Shown here in pieces: positions 1 to 8,262 of a stretch of 34,960 nucleotides of DNA. The DNA comes from DASZMX01 sp035551475 (GTDB lineage Bacteria; Verrucomicrobiota; Verrucomicrobiia; Limisphaerales; Palsa-1400): assembly GCA_035551475.1 (NCBI GenBank), contig DASZMX010000027.1, positions 1 to 34,960 on the forward strand. The letters run 5' to 3'. The notes beneath the pieces are model-generated. The model was not told the DNA's origin and did not search any database. It saw only the letters and a list, made by a program, of their open reading frames with translations. Positions within the stretch are counted from its first letter, which is position 1. The number at the start of each line of letters is the position of its first letter. The translations under genes and the position numbers were made by a program.

Positions 1-2
1 GA

Positions 3-1730
3 TTGCTTCTTTTTGCGAGCGGAGCCTCGGAAATCAAATGCGAGGGCCGCACGATTCGGGGGGTAAGCCGGGCCAATAGTGGAGGCGTTGCGGGGAATTT
101 TGGCTCGTATTTTGTCCTGCAGTTTGACCGCGACCTGACGAAATGCGAGGTCATCGGGTCTTCCAACAACGTCGCAGCCTATGAGGAGTTCAAAACCGCG
201 CCGAACGATCCTGTCGAAGTAAGGATCGGAACCTCGTTCATCAGTTGGGAGCAGGCCGAGCAGAATCTGCGCGCGGAAACCTCCGGCGGATTCGATGCGG
301 TCCATGCGCGGCTGGAAGGGCTTTGGAACACCAATCTTAGCCGCGTCGAAATCACCGCCAGCGAGGAGCAACTAAAAACATTCTACTCCTGCCTGTATCG
401 CGCCCAGATGTTTCCCCATCGTCTTTACGAGATCGATGCCACTGGCAAACCTATTCATTACAGCCCCTACGACGGAAAGATTCACGACGGCGTGTTGTAT
501 GGCGACATTGGAATTTGGGACGCCTTTCGCACGACCTTTCCGTTGATAACCATTCTCTACCCGGCGCAACTTGATGAAATACTCCAGGGTTTTGTTAACG
601 CCTCCGCCGAGGGTGGAACGCTGCCGGAATGGCCCAGCCCTGGCTATCGCGATTGCATGATTGGCCAGCATTGCGCGGCGATTTTTGCCGACGCCGTGGT
701 GAAGGGCCACACAGGATTTGATGTGGCTGCGGCTTACGCCTCGTTGCGCCGCAGCGCTTTCCAGCTGCCCACGGAAGGGCAGCTTGTGCGTAGGGGATTG
801 GCGGACTATTTGCAGCTCGGTTTTATCCCGGACGGCGCGAGCACGTATGCCGTGTCCGCCACATTGGACTACGCGTACGACGATTGGTGCGCCGCCCAAA
901 TCGCGCGTCAATTAGATAAACGGGAGGACTATAATCTCCTCATGACGCGCGCGCAAAATTACCGGAATCTCTGGGATACAAATGTTGCCTTTATGCGCCC
1001 CAAGAATAGGGCAGGGCATTGGGTCGAGCCCTTTGATCCCTTCGGGTGGGGCGGGCCGTACGCCGAAGGCGGCCCCTGGCAAAGCAGTTGGTTTGCTCCG
1101 CACGACACCGCCGGCCTGGCCAGCCTCCTCGGCGGCCCGGAAAAACTCACCGCCAAACTCGATCAGATGCTTGGTTTGCCGCCGGTGTTTCACGTCGGCG
1201 GTTATGGCCAGGTCATCCATGAAATGTCCGAGATGGGCCACGCCAAATTCGGTCAATACGCCCATAACAACCAACCCGTTTTCGACGTGCTTTATCTTTT
1301 TGCCGCCTGCGGTGAACCCTGGCAGACCGAGTATTGGACGCACCGCGTCTGCGCTGAATTATATAACTCAACCCCGCAAGGTTTTCAGGGCGACGAAGAC
1401 AACGGTTCCATGGCGAGTTGGTATGTCCTCAGTTCCGTGGGCCTTTATCCTCTTTGCCCCGGCACAACGCAGTATATGTTCACCAGCCCTTTGTTTTCAA
1501 AATCCACGCTGCATCTGGCCCAAGGCAAATCCCTCACCACCACCGCCTCGTCCCACAGCGGCCAAAATGTTTACGTGCAATCGCGTCAACTAGACGGCCA
1601 AACCGTCACCCACACTTTCATCACACACGACGATCTCATGCACGGGGGCGATATGCGCCTCGAAATGGGCCCATTCCCCAAAATTTCCCCGCGCCCTGAG
1701 ACCGATTTGCCTTATTCCGCCTCGCGGTAG
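3..1730 (+). CDS. GH92 alpha-mannosidase-like glycosidase, 5' end cut by window
   Basis: This is the C-terminal part (575 residues visible) of a glycoside hydrolase family 92 enzyme; the frame is open to the left edge and the first codon seen is not a real start. GH92 enzymes are calcium-dependent exo-alpha-mannosidases, usually around 750-800 residues. The (alpha/alpha)6 catalytic domain shows family blocks GDIGIWDAFRTTFPL, GTLPEWPSPGYRDCMIGQHC, GDEDNGSMASWYVLSSVG and LYPLCPG. Where most GH92 members carry GNEP with the general-acid Glu, this protein reads HNNQP (Gln codon at 1272-1274). That subgroup replaces the acid with Gln, which in a characterised relative was linked to action on mannose-1-phosphate-type linkages (family knowledge, from memory). 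It converges with the GH51 gene, leaving only 8 bp between stop codons. Family assignment is strong; substrate is uncertain. Confidence 0.88.
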   Translation: MLLFASGASEIKCEGRTIRGVSRANSGGVAGNFGSYFVLQFDRDLTKCEVIGSSNNVAAYEEFKTAPNDPVEVRIGTSFISWEQAEQNLRAETSGGFDAVHARLEGLWNTNLSRVEITASEEQLKTFYSCLYRAQMFPHRLYEIDATGKPIHYSPYDGKIHDGVLYGDIGIWDAFRTTFPLITILYPAQLDEILQGFVNASAEGGTLPEWPSPGYRDCMIGQHCAAIFADAVVKGHTGFDVAAAYASLRRSAFQLPTEGQLVRRGLADYLQLGFIPDGASTYAVSATLDYAYDDWCAAQIARQLDKREDYNLLMTRAQNYRNLWDTNVAFMRPKNRAGHWVEPFDPFGWGGPYAEGGPWQSSWFAPHDTAGLASLLGGPEKLTAKLDQMLGLPPVFHVGGYGQVIHEMSEMGHAKFGQYAHNNQPVFDVLYLFAACGEPWQTEYWTHRVCAELYNSTPQGFQGDEDNGSMASWYVLSSVGLYPLCPGTTQYMFTSPLFSKSTLHLAQGKSLTTTASSHSGQNVYVQSRQLDGQTVTHTFITHDDLMHGGDMRLEMGPFPKISPRPETDLPYSASR

Positions 1731-1738
1731 GTGCGGTT

Positions 1739-4180
1739 CTATTTGGCGTTCAGTTTAATGACACTGACGGAATGCGCGGGCGTGTTGTGCTGGAAAGACG
1801 CGGCCAAGCCGTTTAGCGGAATCTGGCGAGGCGACACCTTGGTCGGCTCAAGCGCCGTGTTAACGTCATTCGGTTCGCCGTTTAATTCGAGGCATAGACC
1901 GTCGCCGTTGACGGTGCTGGCGCCTTTTAGATCGAACGTGACGTTGCGGGCTCGGTCCGAGACGTTGGCGAGATGGATATAAATGTCGCCTGAACCGGGA
2001 TCGATCGTGGCGTTGGCAAAGATCGGGTCGGCAGGCACGGGCGCTTTGTCGGTGGTTTCGCAGACCAATTGGCCGTCCAAATAACAGCGGATGGATTGGC
2101 CTTGCACGTCCACTTTGACGTCATACCAACGGCCGGTTTCGACGATATTTGTCGCGGCGACGCCGATTTCCATTTTGGCGCCGTTTTCGGATTTCTCGAG
2201 GGCGGTTCGCGTATTGTTCCAGCCGCCGACATTGAACCAGATAAAGTCGTCACGATCCACAACGTGGAAGAGAACGAGAAAACCTTCGGCGCCGCCCGTG
2301 CGTCGGGCTTTCAGGGTGTAGGTGTAATCGGTCCACTTCCGGTCGCCCGTGGTGGCGCGAAAATTCTCACCCGCTCCCACCTGGCTGAGGATGCCATTTT
2401 CGGTTGACCACTGGCCCCCGGAGCGGCGCCATCCCGTAAGTCCGTTCGTAAAGTTTGACTCAAACAGAACCTTGCCGCCGTGGCTGACCTTGAGATCCTT
2501 GAACTCTGCTCGCGTGTTCCATGTGCCGACGCCGATCGCGCCCCCTGGCGTAAAGATCGCCGGCGGTTTGTCATGGACGGCTTCGGTCTCGACCGGCAAA
2601 AGGCGGGCGCCGTGATTTTTGGCGAACATCGATTGCACGTAATAGGAAGGCGAGCCGAAACTGTGTAGAGCATCGTATCCAATCAAATCTGTCGCCCACT
2701 GTTTGGCTCCCGCATTTACGTTTACCAGGAGGGGAGCATAGGCTTCCATGATCACCAAATCCGAATTGCGCTCCAAATCAATCAACCAAGCGGCATCACC
2801 GAGCGCCGCGTTCATGGTTGGGGTGGGATCTCCTTCCCGGCTGGCCCATTCGCCGACAAAGACTTTGGGGCCTTTACGGCTTTGGGTGTCGTAATGGTGA
2901 TCATTTTCCATTTGCCGAGCCGAACGATAATAATGGTCGTCGATGACATCGGGCGTGCGTGAGCGCACGGGGGCGGTCGCGATAGCCTGAAGGTTCGGAT
3001 ACTTCTTTTTTATGGCGTCATAAAATTGGCTGAAACGGCCGTTGTACGAGCTGGAGCGATCGAATTCATCTTCGTTTCCGACTTCGACGTAAGTCAGCGG
3101 GAAAGGATTGGGATGGCCATCTTTGATGCGGCGCGCCCCCCAAACAGTGTCCCCTCCACCTGTGACATATTCGATTTCCTCAAGGGCCTCGTCGATATAA
3201 GGCTGCAAGGCCGGACCTGGTTCGACGTGCTCGCCACCCAGCGCGTAACCCGCCCACACGGCGAGCACGGGCTCCATTTTTAAGTCTTCACACCATTCCA
3301 GGTATTCCAACAGGCCTAAGCCGTCGGATGAGCGGTAACCCCACGTCCCAGGATGCCCCGGCCGATTTGCCAGGTCGCCAAGGGTTTTCTGCCAGGGGTA
3401 ACGAGTGGCAATGGTGTTTCCCTCCACGTAATTTCCGCCAGGCAACCGCAGAAAAGAGGGCTTCATCTCACCAAGGAGGTTCATCAGATCCACGCGATTG
3501 CCATTAGTTCGGTGATTGAAAGTCGGCGGAAAAAGAGAGACGAGGTCCAGCCAAATCGTGCCCGGATGTCCCACAGAAATGACCAAGCGCGCGTCGGTCG
3601 TCGGGGTGGCGCCGCCCGTGGAAAGGGTGGCGTCATACTTGGCCCAGGGCGTTTTGATCCCGGCGATTTCCGCCTTGGCATAGATTACTGAGCCATCCAG
3701 GCTCTCAATCGAAATGATGATGGAAGAATTAAAATCGTTGCTTGTCATGGCATAAAACGACGCGTGGTATTCCGTGTTGGGCAAAACTGGGATGCCCCAA
3801 TAGCCCTCGTTGGCAAGGCCGGCGCGCGCGTCTTCGGCGGCTGCGGTTACCGTCCACTTCAGGCTTTGGCGCAGGGCCTCGCTCGGGCCGGTGGTGCGGT
3901 CGATCGCCATTTCTGCCGCGGCGTTGACGGCATTCGTCATGGACCAACCCACCGGACGGTCTCCATCCTTGAACGCCCGATTGCGAATTAATTCCGCGTA
4001 GATGCCGCCATCATAGGAGTGATTTATCTCTTCGGTCATCAAGCCGTAAAAGGTGGGGCTAAGAGTGATGCCCGGTTGATCAACGTGGATGGTGACGCGG
4101 TCGGCTTGACAGGGCAACAGGAACGCGGCCAATGCTGTGCCTGCCATCAGGAGACGAAGAGGGATCGATATTCTGTTCAT
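1739..4180 (-). CDS. Secreted GH51 alpha-L-arabinofuranosidase with inserted concanavalin-like domain
   Basis: An 813-residue exo-acting enzyme predicted to release arabinofuranose from arabinoxylan or arabinan. I take the ATG at 4180 rather than an upstream one because it begins a typical signal peptide (MNRISIPLRLLMAGTALAAF, cleaved near CQA-DR). Domains in order: a CBM4-like beta-sandwich (about 95-220), a TIM barrel with the acid/base Glu370 in VEVGNEDEF and the nucleophile Glu444 in FVGEWASREG, then a concanavalin/LamG-like domain (about 550-715; LFESNFTNGLTGWRRSGGQW), and the end of the GH51 C-terminal sandwich up to residue 813. It is longer than ordinary intracellular GH51 enzymes (about 500 residues) because of these modules. 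It is probably transcribed alone: a promoter and AraC-type direct repeats lie just upstream, and the next gene upstream ends at 4307. Confidence 0.9.
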   Translation of the reverse strand: MNRISIPLRLLMAGTALAAFLLPCQADRVTIHVDQPGITLSPTFYGLMTEEINHSYDGGIYAELIRNRAFKDGDRPVGWSMTNAVNAAAEMAIDRTTGPSEALRQSLKWTVTAAAEDARAGLANEGYWGIPVLPNTEYHASFYAMTSNDFNSSIIISIESLDGSVIYAKAEIAGIKTPWAKYDATLSTGGATPTTDARLVISVGHPGTIWLDLVSLFPPTFNHRTNGNRVDLMNLLGEMKPSFLRLPGGNYVEGNTIATRYPWQKTLGDLANRPGHPGTWGYRSSDGLGLLEYLEWCEDLKMEPVLAVWAGYALGGEHVEPGPALQPYIDEALEEIEYVTGGGDTVWGARRIKDGHPNPFPLTYVEVGNEDEFDRSSSYNGRFSQFYDAIKKKYPNLQAIATAPVRSRTPDVIDDHYYRSARQMENDHHYDTQSRKGPKVFVGEWASREGDPTPTMNAALGDAAWLIDLERNSDLVIMEAYAPLLVNVNAGAKQWATDLIGYDALHSFGSPSYYVQSMFAKNHGARLLPVETEAVHDKPPAIFTPGGAIGVGTWNTRAEFKDLKVSHGGKVLFESNFTNGLTGWRRSGGQWSTENGILSQVGAGENFRATTGDRKWTDYTYTLKARRTGGAEGFLVLFHVVDRDDFIWFNVGGWNNTRTALEKSENGAKMEIGVAATNIVETGRWYDVKVDVQGQSIRCYLDGQLVCETTDKAPVPADPIFANATIDPGSGDIYIHLANVSDRARNVTFDLKGASTVNGDGLCLELNGEPNDVNTALEPTKVSPRQIPLNGLAASFQHNTPAHSVSVIKLNAK

Positions 4181-4194
4181 GTGATTCGGCGGCC

Positions 4195-4223
4195 AGAGTA
4201 AAAGCCCACGGCGCCCGCCGCAA
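4195..4223 (-). promoter_or_regulatory. Putative sigma70 promoter of the GH51 gene
   Basis: Read on the minus strand: TTGCGG (4223-4218), a 17-bp spacer, then TACTCT (4200-4195). The -35 lies 8 nt downstream of the second ATGCGCA repeat, a class II activator layout. The predicted transcript start would be only about 7-10 nt before the ATG at 4180, giving a nearly leaderless mRNA, and no Shine-Dalgarno is visible. The -10 is weak, consistent with activator dependence. Confidence 0.45.
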
Positions 4224-4231
4224 CGCCACTT

Positions 4232-4259
4232 TGCGCATGACAACAGCCATTTTGCGAAG
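4232..4259 (-). promoter_or_regulatory. AraC/XylR-type direct-repeat operator before the GH51 gene
   Basis: On the minus strand CTTCGCA (4259-4253) and ATGCGCA (4238-4232) are spaced 21 bp start to start. The second repeat continues into AAAGTGGCGTTG, identical to the site at 7220-7247. A 21-bp (two helical turns) spacing of direct half-sites is the classic AraC/XylR arrangement. The likely partner is one of the two AraC-HTH proteins encoded at 23991-25702. Confidence 0.6.
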
Positions 4260-4306
4260 TGAATTTGGCGCGGCCGCTGGCGTGGAAGTGGAAGACGTGC
4301 GACAAA

Positions 4307-5851
4307 TTATCGATCAGAAAAATGGAACGAATCCACGTCCACGAACCCGCCTGGCGAAGCCTCATTATAGCAGAAAATGGCAAATTGCTCGCCTTGAAAA
4401 GTGCCGGAGCGCCAATCAAAAAGCAGCTCAAATTTGCCGCCAAGTTCCGTCCAACTCCGACCATCGAGGCTGTAGCTGCAGGTGGCTTCATTCTGGATAA
4501 AATCAAGGTCGGCGCGCAGCCAAATCTCCTTCGCCTGAATGGGCGCGGCGGCCGCGCGGCATTCGTTCTTTCCGTTGTCGATTCCCACCTCCATGTTTAA
4601 TGACAGAGCGCCGCCTTGGTCGCAGCGCACGGCGATGTGCCCGTTAACTTTGCCCAAGGTGCCGAAGCCGCACCTATCGCCGGGCGCCAGGCCGCGCAAA
4701 TCGAGTCTCACTTCGCCGCGGCTCCAGGGGCCTTGCCCTTTCTGGGTCAGGGTGTTTCGGGCCAGCCAGAAATTGGAGGCAGTGATGGAGTGCAGCCGGA
4801 GGAAGCCCGGGCGTTCGGTCAGCGACCAGCGGGAATTATCCGGGTTGTGGTTCCATTGCCACTGCAAGCCAAGTATTGACGAAGCGAACTCATCAGACGC
4901 GGCGGGTTGTCGAGCTAGTCCGCCTTGGACTGGTTTGCGCGCGACTGGGGGAACCTTGCCCGGAGCCTCCGGGAGTCCCCAGCAGGGCCAGTTGTTCGAC
5001 CAAAAAATCGGGCATAAATAAGTCATGCGCCCAACGGCGCCGCAATCTTTCATCACGAAACCAAAATCACCGCCAGCGGCCAGATCCACGATGGCGCCTT
5101 GGTGCCCGCCCGTGCGATCGCTGAGTTGTTCGATCGTTTCGTACGGGCCAAAAAGGTTCGTGGCGCGCGAGCAGGTCAACGCCAATTTTGCGGGCAGCGC
5201 ATTGAAAATGTAATACCACCCCCCGCGTTTCACCACTTTCGATCCCTCCACGCCGCGATGATAAAAAATGGCATGAGAGCCGACAACTTTGGAGAAGTCC
5301 GCGTTCAGTTGCAGGAGGGTGACATGGCCGTCCCAACCTCCGGAAGTGGCGAGGTAGCCCGCGCCATCTGTGTCAATAAATAATCCAGGGTCAAATGCCT
5401 GGCGGTCAAGCTCGTGAAAGCGCCATGCGCCGCCAATGTCTTTGGAATAGTAGATGCGCGTGTTTTGCTGGACGGGTGTCACGGCGAGGTAAAACATTCC
5501 CTGGAAATGGCGCAAGCTCGTGGCAAAAAGGCCGTGGCGGTAGGCCCCCCCGTTTTTTAGATTGTATTCCTCGCGCCCGTCAATTTGCGCGACAACGTGG
5601 GAGGCGAACTCCCAATTCACCAAATCCTTCGAATGTAAAATGGTGATTCCCGGCGCGTTCACGAAAGTCGTGGTGGAAAAATAAAAATCATCGCCGACCC
5701 GGATGATGTCCGGATCGGGGTAATCCGCGTAAAGCGGCGGGTTCGCAAATGACCCGTTACCTTGATCTGACTGCCAGGCTCCGGCGCAGGCAGCCAGCAG
5801 CCCCATCAGGGCGACTGCGCCGCGCGTCATCCATCGAGATTTTATTGACAT
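4307..5851 (-). CDS. GH43 glycosidase, probable lipoprotein (xylosidase/arabinofuranosidase type)
   Basis: A 514-residue GH43 five-bladed beta-propeller enzyme followed by a C-terminal beta-sandwich, the layout of beta-xylosidase/arabinofuranosidase subfamilies. The catalytic triad is visible: general base Asp46 in YPDPDIIRV, pKa modulator Asp154 in FDPGLFID, and general acid Glu202 in HRGVEGSKV. The sandwich (about 316-514; DEFASSILGLQWQWNHNPD) is the GH43 C2/DUF1349-like domain. The N terminus has basic residues, a hydrophobic stretch and the lipobox LAAC (Cys22), so it is probably anchored to a membrane. It follows the CE1 esterase gene by 32 bp in the same direction and is probably co-transcribed with it. 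Exact substrate (xylo- or arabino-) cannot be read from sequence. Confidence 0.88.
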   Translation of the reverse strand: MSIKSRWMTRGAVALMGLLAACAGAWQSDQGNGSFANPPLYADYPDPDIIRVGDDFYFSTTTFVNAPGITILHSKDLVNWEFASHVVAQIDGREEYNLKNGGAYRHGLFATSLRHFQGMFYLAVTPVQQNTRIYYSKDIGGAWRFHELDRQAFDPGLFIDTDGAGYLATSGGWDGHVTLLQLNADFSKVVGSHAIFYHRGVEGSKVVKRGGWYYIFNALPAKLALTCSRATNLFGPYETIEQLSDRTGGHQGAIVDLAAGGDFGFVMKDCGAVGRMTYLCPIFWSNNWPCWGLPEAPGKVPPVARKPVQGGLARQPAASDEFASSILGLQWQWNHNPDNSRWSLTERPGFLRLHSITASNFWLARNTLTQKGQGPWSRGEVRLDLRGLAPGDRCGFGTLGKVNGHIAVRCDQGGALSLNMEVGIDNGKNECRAAAAPIQAKEIWLRADLDFIQNEATCSYSLDGRSWTELGGKFELLFDWRSGTFQGEQFAIFCYNEASPGGFVDVDSFHFSDR

Positions 5852-5883
5852 GCGGAAGTGAGGGGAATCCGGCGGCGTGCCGC

Positions 5884-7032
5884 TCAGGGCGTTTGAAAGA
5901 GAAGCGGGGCAAACTCATGCAAGCTGCGGCGCCAGGTCTGCCATTCGTGCGCCGTGCCGGGTGACTCATAAAAAACATGGTGGACGCCGGCTTTTTCCAG
6001 CGCCTCGTGGAAGGAGCGGGTTCCACCGGTGAACGAGCCCCCCTCAGCCGAGCCGACGCTGATGAACAACAGGTTGACTTGTTTTGCAATAGCCGTGGGA
6101 TCAGCCAGCAAACCGTTGAAGCCTGTCGAAATCTCCGGAAACCCGAAGGGCGCGCTAAACGAGCCGAAATAGGAGAATTGGTCCAAGTGCGCCTGCGCGA
6201 TTTGCCAGGTCTGCGTGCCTCCCAATGAGAGGCCGGCCATAGCTCGGTGGCGCCGATCCGGCATTGTGCGGTATGTCGCGTCTATCATGGGGACGATTTC
6301 ATGCACGAGGGTCTCGGTGAAGCCGTCCCAGAACTTCGGCCCCGGGCCGTTCCCGCCGCGCCTGGAGCCGGGCGTGATGCCGCCGTCATCCATCACGACC
6401 AGCATTGGCTTGGCTTTGCCCTCAGCGAGCAGGTTATCGAGGATGAAGCCGGCGCGTCCCTGCGTGGGCCAGCCGCGCGCGTCTTCTCCCATGCCGTGTT
6501 GAAGATATAAAACGGGATATCGCGCCGTTGTATTTGTATCATAGTCGGGAGGCGTATAAACGAAACACCGACGCGTGGCCCCGGACGATTTGGCCCGGTA
6601 ATAATGCGCGCGGACATCGCCGTGCGGCACATCCTGGGCGAGATAAAAATCCTCGCCGGGCGATGGAATCTCGATGGCGCTGCTCATTTTTCCGGTTCCG
6701 AAATAACTTTCGCTCCCCGGATCGGCCCCGAGGGAACCATCCACTGTGACGGTATAATAATGGAAGCCGGGCGACAGCGGGACGGTGGCGCCCGTCCAAA
6801 ATCCGTCAGCGCCTTTGGTCAGGGCCACGCCGCCACCCAGGCTGACTGAGACCGCTCTCGCGTCCGGCGCCGCGACGCGGAAATGCGCCCTCCCCAAGCT
6901 GTCGACCTGCGGAAATGACGCCCCGGGAACATTGGAGGAGGCGGCTTTGGCGTCGGCGTCGGATTGGTTCGTTTGGGCATTTGCCATCGTGCCGACCAGC
7001 GCCGCCAGGACAAGAAGGATCGCCGGATTCAT
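5884..7032 (-). CDS. Secreted CE1-type esterase (feruloyl/acetyl-xylan esterase-like)
   Basis: A 382-residue alpha/beta hydrolase of the enterochelin-esterase/CE1 type. A signal peptide (residues 1-20, ending MANAQ) is followed by an E-set/CBM48-like N-terminal domain (about 45-115; AHFRVAAPDARAVSVSLGGG) and the esterase domain (about 135-380). The nucleophile is Ser269 in AGLSLGGTQ and the catalytic His is probably His362 in GTAHEW. Relatives with this layout act as feruloyl or acetyl-xylan esterases, which fits the xylan-degrading neighbours. It heads a minus-strand pair with the GH43 gene (32-bp gap) and is divergent from the pseudopilin operon. The same architecture also occurs in esterases of unknown substrate, so specificity is inferred. 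Confidence 0.85.
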   Translation of the reverse strand: MNPAILLVLAALVGTMANAQTNQSDADAKAASSNVPGASFPQVDSLGRAHFRVAAPDARAVSVSLGGGVALTKGADGFWTGATVPLSPGFHYYTVTVDGSLGADPGSESYFGTGKMSSAIEIPSPGEDFYLAQDVPHGDVRAHYYRAKSSGATRRCFVYTPPDYDTNTTARYPVLYLQHGMGEDARGWPTQGRAGFILDNLLAEGKAKPMLVVMDDGGITPGSRRGGNGPGPKFWDGFTETLVHEIVPMIDATYRTMPDRRHRAMAGLSLGGTQTWQIAQAHLDQFSYFGSFSAPFGFPEISTGFNGLLADPTAIAKQVNLLFISVGSAEGGSFTGGTRSFHEALEKAGVHHVFYESPGTAHEWQTWRRSLHEFAPLLFQTP

Positions 7033-7141
7033 CGATGCGCCCTCGCCAGGAGAAGATAAAAATGGACGGAATGTGGAATGAGCAAACAGGTGTTCATGAG
7101 GCTTATTGGCTCAATTTATCGAAACACCCTAATTGAGGGAA

Positions 7142-7159
7142 ATATAACAAACGTCATAT
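7142..7159. promoter_or_regulatory. 7-4-7 inverted repeat operator, copy a
   Basis: ATATAAC-AAAC-GTCATAT, one mismatch from the perfect ATATGAC-N4-GTCATAT seen at 14716. It continues as TTGCTT, as copy b continues as TTGTTG. It lies in the esterase/pseudopilin divergent region. Confidence 0.55.
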
Positions 7160-7219
7160 TGCTTATTTTGGTGTAGCTACTCAGGAGGACCAAAGCTCTA
7201 ACGGAGCGAATTAAGAAAA

Positions 7220-7247
7220 ATGCGCAATATGGTCTTTTTCATGCGCA
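7220..7247 (+). promoter_or_regulatory. AraC/XylR-type direct-repeat operator before pseudopilin operon 1
   Basis: ATGCGCA at 7220-7226 and again at 7241-7247, exactly 21 bp apart. The second copy runs on as AAGTGGCGTTG, the same as the minus-strand site before the GH51 gene. A possible -35 (TTGAAG, 7256-7261) lies 8 nt after the repeat, in the same relative place as at GH51; the corresponding -10 (7279-7284, TTACGT) is poor, so this promoter would need activation. Confidence 0.6.
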
Positions 7248-7360
7248 AAGTGGCGTTGAAGCAAGGCCTCCCTTTTTCTTACGTTGAGACTCACAGCATG
7301 CAAACCGGTTAAGGTTAGTTTCGGCCATTGTCGAGACTGTTAGCCGATGCAAAAGTGAAC

Positions 7361-8215
7361 ATGAGAACTTATATTTCTAAATCCCGCCGAGCTTTCACCC
7401 TGATAGAGTTACTGGTGGTGATTGCGATCATTGCCATTCTGGCATCAATGCTACTTCCGGCGCTGAGCAAAGCCAAGCGGCAGGCTGTTGTCACGCAGTG
7501 CAAGAACAATCTGCGGCAGCAGCTGATCGTCATGACCATGTATGGGAATGACTGCCGCGATTTTCTGCCAGACGGAAAGGATGGCAACTGGGCCTGGGAC
7601 ATGAGCGCCGCCTTGGCGAACCAGCTTATCGCCTATGGCACCACGCCGAACACCTGGTATGATCCTGGGACGGCGCCGCGATTTGGCCCAGTGGATTGGT
7701 TTGGCACGACTCCTTATGGAAATGTTCCCGGAGGCACGGCTTCCTTGTGGACATTCGGAGCTGCTTATCCCGATCCAGATGCAAAGGTCGGTGATGGCGC
7801 TTTCCGTGTCATCGGCTACGCCTTGACCTTGTATGATACACCGTCCTACACGACCTACTACGTAACCAACACCAATCGCCGGTTGTCGGACTCAACTACG
7901 CCCGGCAATCTATTTGTCGGCGCCGGCGGCGTCCCCATTGGCCCCACCGCCAGTCGGCCGTTGACCGCCTGCGCCGAAATTTGTGATCAGACCGGAAATT
8001 ATCCGACCGACCAAGGCTATAACTGGACCAGTTTGGCGGGCGGCTACAAATTCAACGGGGCCCCGAAGCCCCATATTAGCGCTCATGTTTCGGGGAAGGT
8101 CCCGGATGGCTGCAACGTGGGCATGCTTGATTCGCATGTCGAGTGGAAACCTTTCCGGAAGATCATCGCGCGCACGCAAGCGGCCGGCAACGCGCCCTAT
8201 CGTTTCTATTACTGA
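7361..8215 (+). CDS. Type II secretion/pilin-like pseudopilin (prepilin N-terminal methylation domain)
   Basis: A 284-residue protein with a class III prepilin signal: RRA|FTLIELLVVIAIIAIL, with the conserved Glu at +5 and Ala instead of the usual Gly at -1, followed by a hydrophobic helix ending ASMLLPALSKAK. The C-terminal block NVGMLDSHVEWKPF and the aromatic end YRFYY match the DUF1559-like/H-X9-DG proteins abundant in Verrucomicrobiota and Planctomycetota. I chose the ATG at 7361 because it gives a short basic leader; GTG at 7355 and TTG at 7328 are possible. It is the first gene of an apparent operon with the GH43-GH30 fusion (47 bp to its likely start) and GH127. Its role, whether surface filament, secretion or adhesion, is unknown. 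Confidence 0.85.
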   Translation: MRTYISKSRRAFTLIELLVVIAIIAILASMLLPALSKAKRQAVVTQCKNNLRQQLIVMTMYGNDCRDFLPDGKDGNWAWDMSAALANQLIAYGTTPNTWYDPGTAPRFGPVDWFGTTPYGNVPGGTASLWTFGAAYPDPDAKVGDGAFRVIGYALTLYDTPSYTTYYVTNTNRRLSDSTTPGNLFVGAGGVPIGPTASRPLTACAEICDQTGNYPTDQGYNWTSLAGGYKFNGAPKPHISAHVSGKVPDGCNVGMLDSHVEWKPFRKIIARTQAAGNAPYRFYY

Positions 8216-8262
8216 GCGTCGCTGGCGCCGGCGGCCACCCGCGGCTGCCAGATAGGGTCATT

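Larger units (their letters stand above)
7033..7360. promoter_or_regulatory. Divergent intergenic region with two regulator-type motifs
   Basis: This 328-bp gap separates the minus-strand esterase from the plus-strand pseudopilin operon and must hold promoters for both. It carries a 7-4-7 inverted repeat at 7142-7159 and a 21-bp-spaced direct repeat at 7220-7247, both shared with other parts of the locus. No coding potential is seen in it. Confidence 0.6.
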
